NCBI GenBank assembly: GCA_964461335.1 | Contig: CAYWTY010000070.1 | Span: 1 to 7,924 of the forward strand | Length of the DNA: 7,924 nt | Direction of reading: 5' to 3' | From: JAKJBL01 sp964461335 | GTDB taxonomy: Bacteria > Bacillota > Clostridia > Christensenellales > CAG-138 | The notes under the pieces: generated by a model | Seen by the model: the letters and a program-made list of their open reading frames with translations, nothing else | Told to the model about the DNA's origin: nothing | The model's database searches: none | Program-made: the position numbers and the translations under genes | In this document: positions 7,076 through 7,924 of the stretch, piece by piece | How positions within the stretch are numbered: position 1 is the first letter of the stretch | How the letters are laid out: each line of letters opens with the position of its first letter

Positions 7076-7924
7076 ATGGAATATCGCAGGAAACGAAGAA
7101 AGCGGCGCAGTTCATCAAGCGCTACTTCGGGTACAGCTAAGGCAATTGCTGTGCTTGTAGCTGTAGCAGTAATTGTATACCTAATTAGCGCATCTGCAGC
7201 AGGTACTTGGCTGGCTGAGAAAGTCTTAGCGCCTGCGTTTACATGGTTCGATGGGCTTATAACCCGGGCAGCCAAGCCAAAAGAGCAGGTTGAAAAAGAG
7301 AATACGCCCAAACCGACAGGCAGCATTGCTTCTGCATCCAGCGTAACAGGCGAAATAAAGCTTCCGTCTGTAGAATGCTTTGCGCTGCAGATGGGAGTTT
7401 ACAGCGATAAAAACAATGCTTCTACACAGGCGCAGGCGCTTCAGCTTAGAGGCGCTGGCGGCTATGTTATGGAAGATGGCGGCAGATACCGCGTATTGGC
7501 AGCTGCATTTGCAGACGAAGCGAGCTTAAAGCAGGTGCGTGAGCAGTTAACTGCAGAGGGGCTTGAAAGCGCCTCATATGTTTTCAGCGCTCCTGAGAGC
7601 ACATTGCGCGTTACAGCCTCAAAGGCGCAGCTTGACGGCATAGCGGCAGGCTTTGAGGCGCTTAGGCGGCTTCAGCAAGAAATGTGTGCAGCTTCGCTTG
7701 CATTTGACCAGCAGCAGGCGGAAATTTCAGAAGGAAAATCTACAGTTAATACGCTGCTTACTCAATTGCGTGAAGCAAATGATGCCTTTATGGCTATTGC
7801 AGACTCTGACGACTATGTCTTAGATGCTGCAAAAGCATGTTTTTCTACGTATGATAGAGTTTTAAGCGGCTTATCTGAATATGAGACTGATAGATTTGTA
7901 GATTTTTCATCAAAAATGAAGTAT
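7076..7924 (+). CDS. Membrane-anchored SPOR-domain protein (partial, 3' end outside window)
   Basis: An open frame of 283 codons from the ATG at 7076, with no stop before the window ends; the truncation is by the window edge. The N-terminus is very basic (RRKRRKRR at 4-11), then a single membrane segment lies at about 22-42, predicting a cytoplasmic start and an extracytoplasmic body. A Pro/Lys/Ser linker (about 65-95) leads to a SPOR domain at about 99-172, recognisable by CFALQMGVYSDKNNAS, the Gly-rich turn and GRYRVLAAAF. SPOR domains bind glycan strands stripped of stem peptides, often at division septa or in spore-cortex work. After it, about 180-283 looks helical with many Ala, Gln and Glu residues and no recognised fold. 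AAGGGGG sits 7 bases before the ATG; a GGAGG only one base before it is too close to be the normal site. The SPOR call is fairly strong; the exact role is unknown. Confidence 0.85.
   Translation, partial: MEYRRKRRKRRSSSSATSGTAKAIAVLVAVAVIVYLISASAAGTWLAEKVLAPAFTWFDGLITRAAKPKEQVEKENTPKPTGSIASASSVTGEIKLPSVECFALQMGVYSDKNNASTQAQALQLRGAGGYVMEDGGRYRVLAAAFADEASLKQVREQLTAEGLESASYVFSAPESTLRVTASKAQLDGIAAGFEALRRLQQEMCAASLAFDQQQAEISEGKSTVNTLLTQLREANDAFMAIADSDDYVLDAAKACFSTYDRVLSGLSEYETDRFVDFSSKMKY

Noticed and set aside
1..7924. Mobile element, CRISPR array, toxin-antitoxin or defence system
   Set aside because: No transposase or integrase motif, regular direct repeats, terminal inverted repeats or defence-type domains were seen; all five proteins fit envelope synthesis or signalling.

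Overview
The window is an ordinary-looking but tightly themed cell-envelope locus. It holds five genes, all on the + strand: a bifunctional class A penicillin-binding protein, a secreted SH3/peptidoglycan-binding protein with a conserved C-terminal domain, an OmpR/PhoP-type response regulator, a membrane histidine kinase, and the first 283 codons of a membrane-anchored SPOR-domain protein that runs off the right edge. Gene content, clear Shine-Dalgarno sites, TGnTATAAT promoters and the protein style (a PhoR/WalK-like kinase, a PBP1A with a Cys-containing tail, an SH3 plus PG_binding_1 secreted protein) suggest a Clostridia-like member of the Bacillota of moderate GC. This placement is inferred from protein style; no rRNA or marker gene is present.

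Region by region: 1-129 is upstream DNA with a 10-bp palindrome (41-50) and a good extended -10 promoter (88-96) for the PBP gene, whose best start is the ATG at 130. The 118-bp gap 3016-3133 carries two inverted repeats and a second extended -10 promoter (3082-3090). This promoter probably drives the SH3/PG-binding gene (3134-4273), the response regulator (4295-4969, after 21 bp) and the kinase (5000-6994, after 30 bp) as one operon. The 81-bp gap 6995-7075 contains a 6-bp inverted repeat around a weak -10-like box, then the SPOR gene starts at 7076.

How the genes may work together: the PBP polymerises and crosslinks peptidoglycan. The SH3/PG-binding protein binds the wall and has a C-terminal domain that resembles a diverged YkuD (L,D-transpeptidase) active site. 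The SPOR protein probably binds denuded glycan at sites of wall remodelling. The two-component pair is placed to sense an envelope signal and control wall genes, perhaps including these. That regulatory link is inferred from gene order alone.

I see no mobile element, CRISPR array, RNA gene or clear defence system. The most interesting points are the degenerate YkuD-like motif, the roughly 80-residue charged tail on the kinase, the long extra tails on the PBP, and a nine-codon minicistron overlapping the kinase start.
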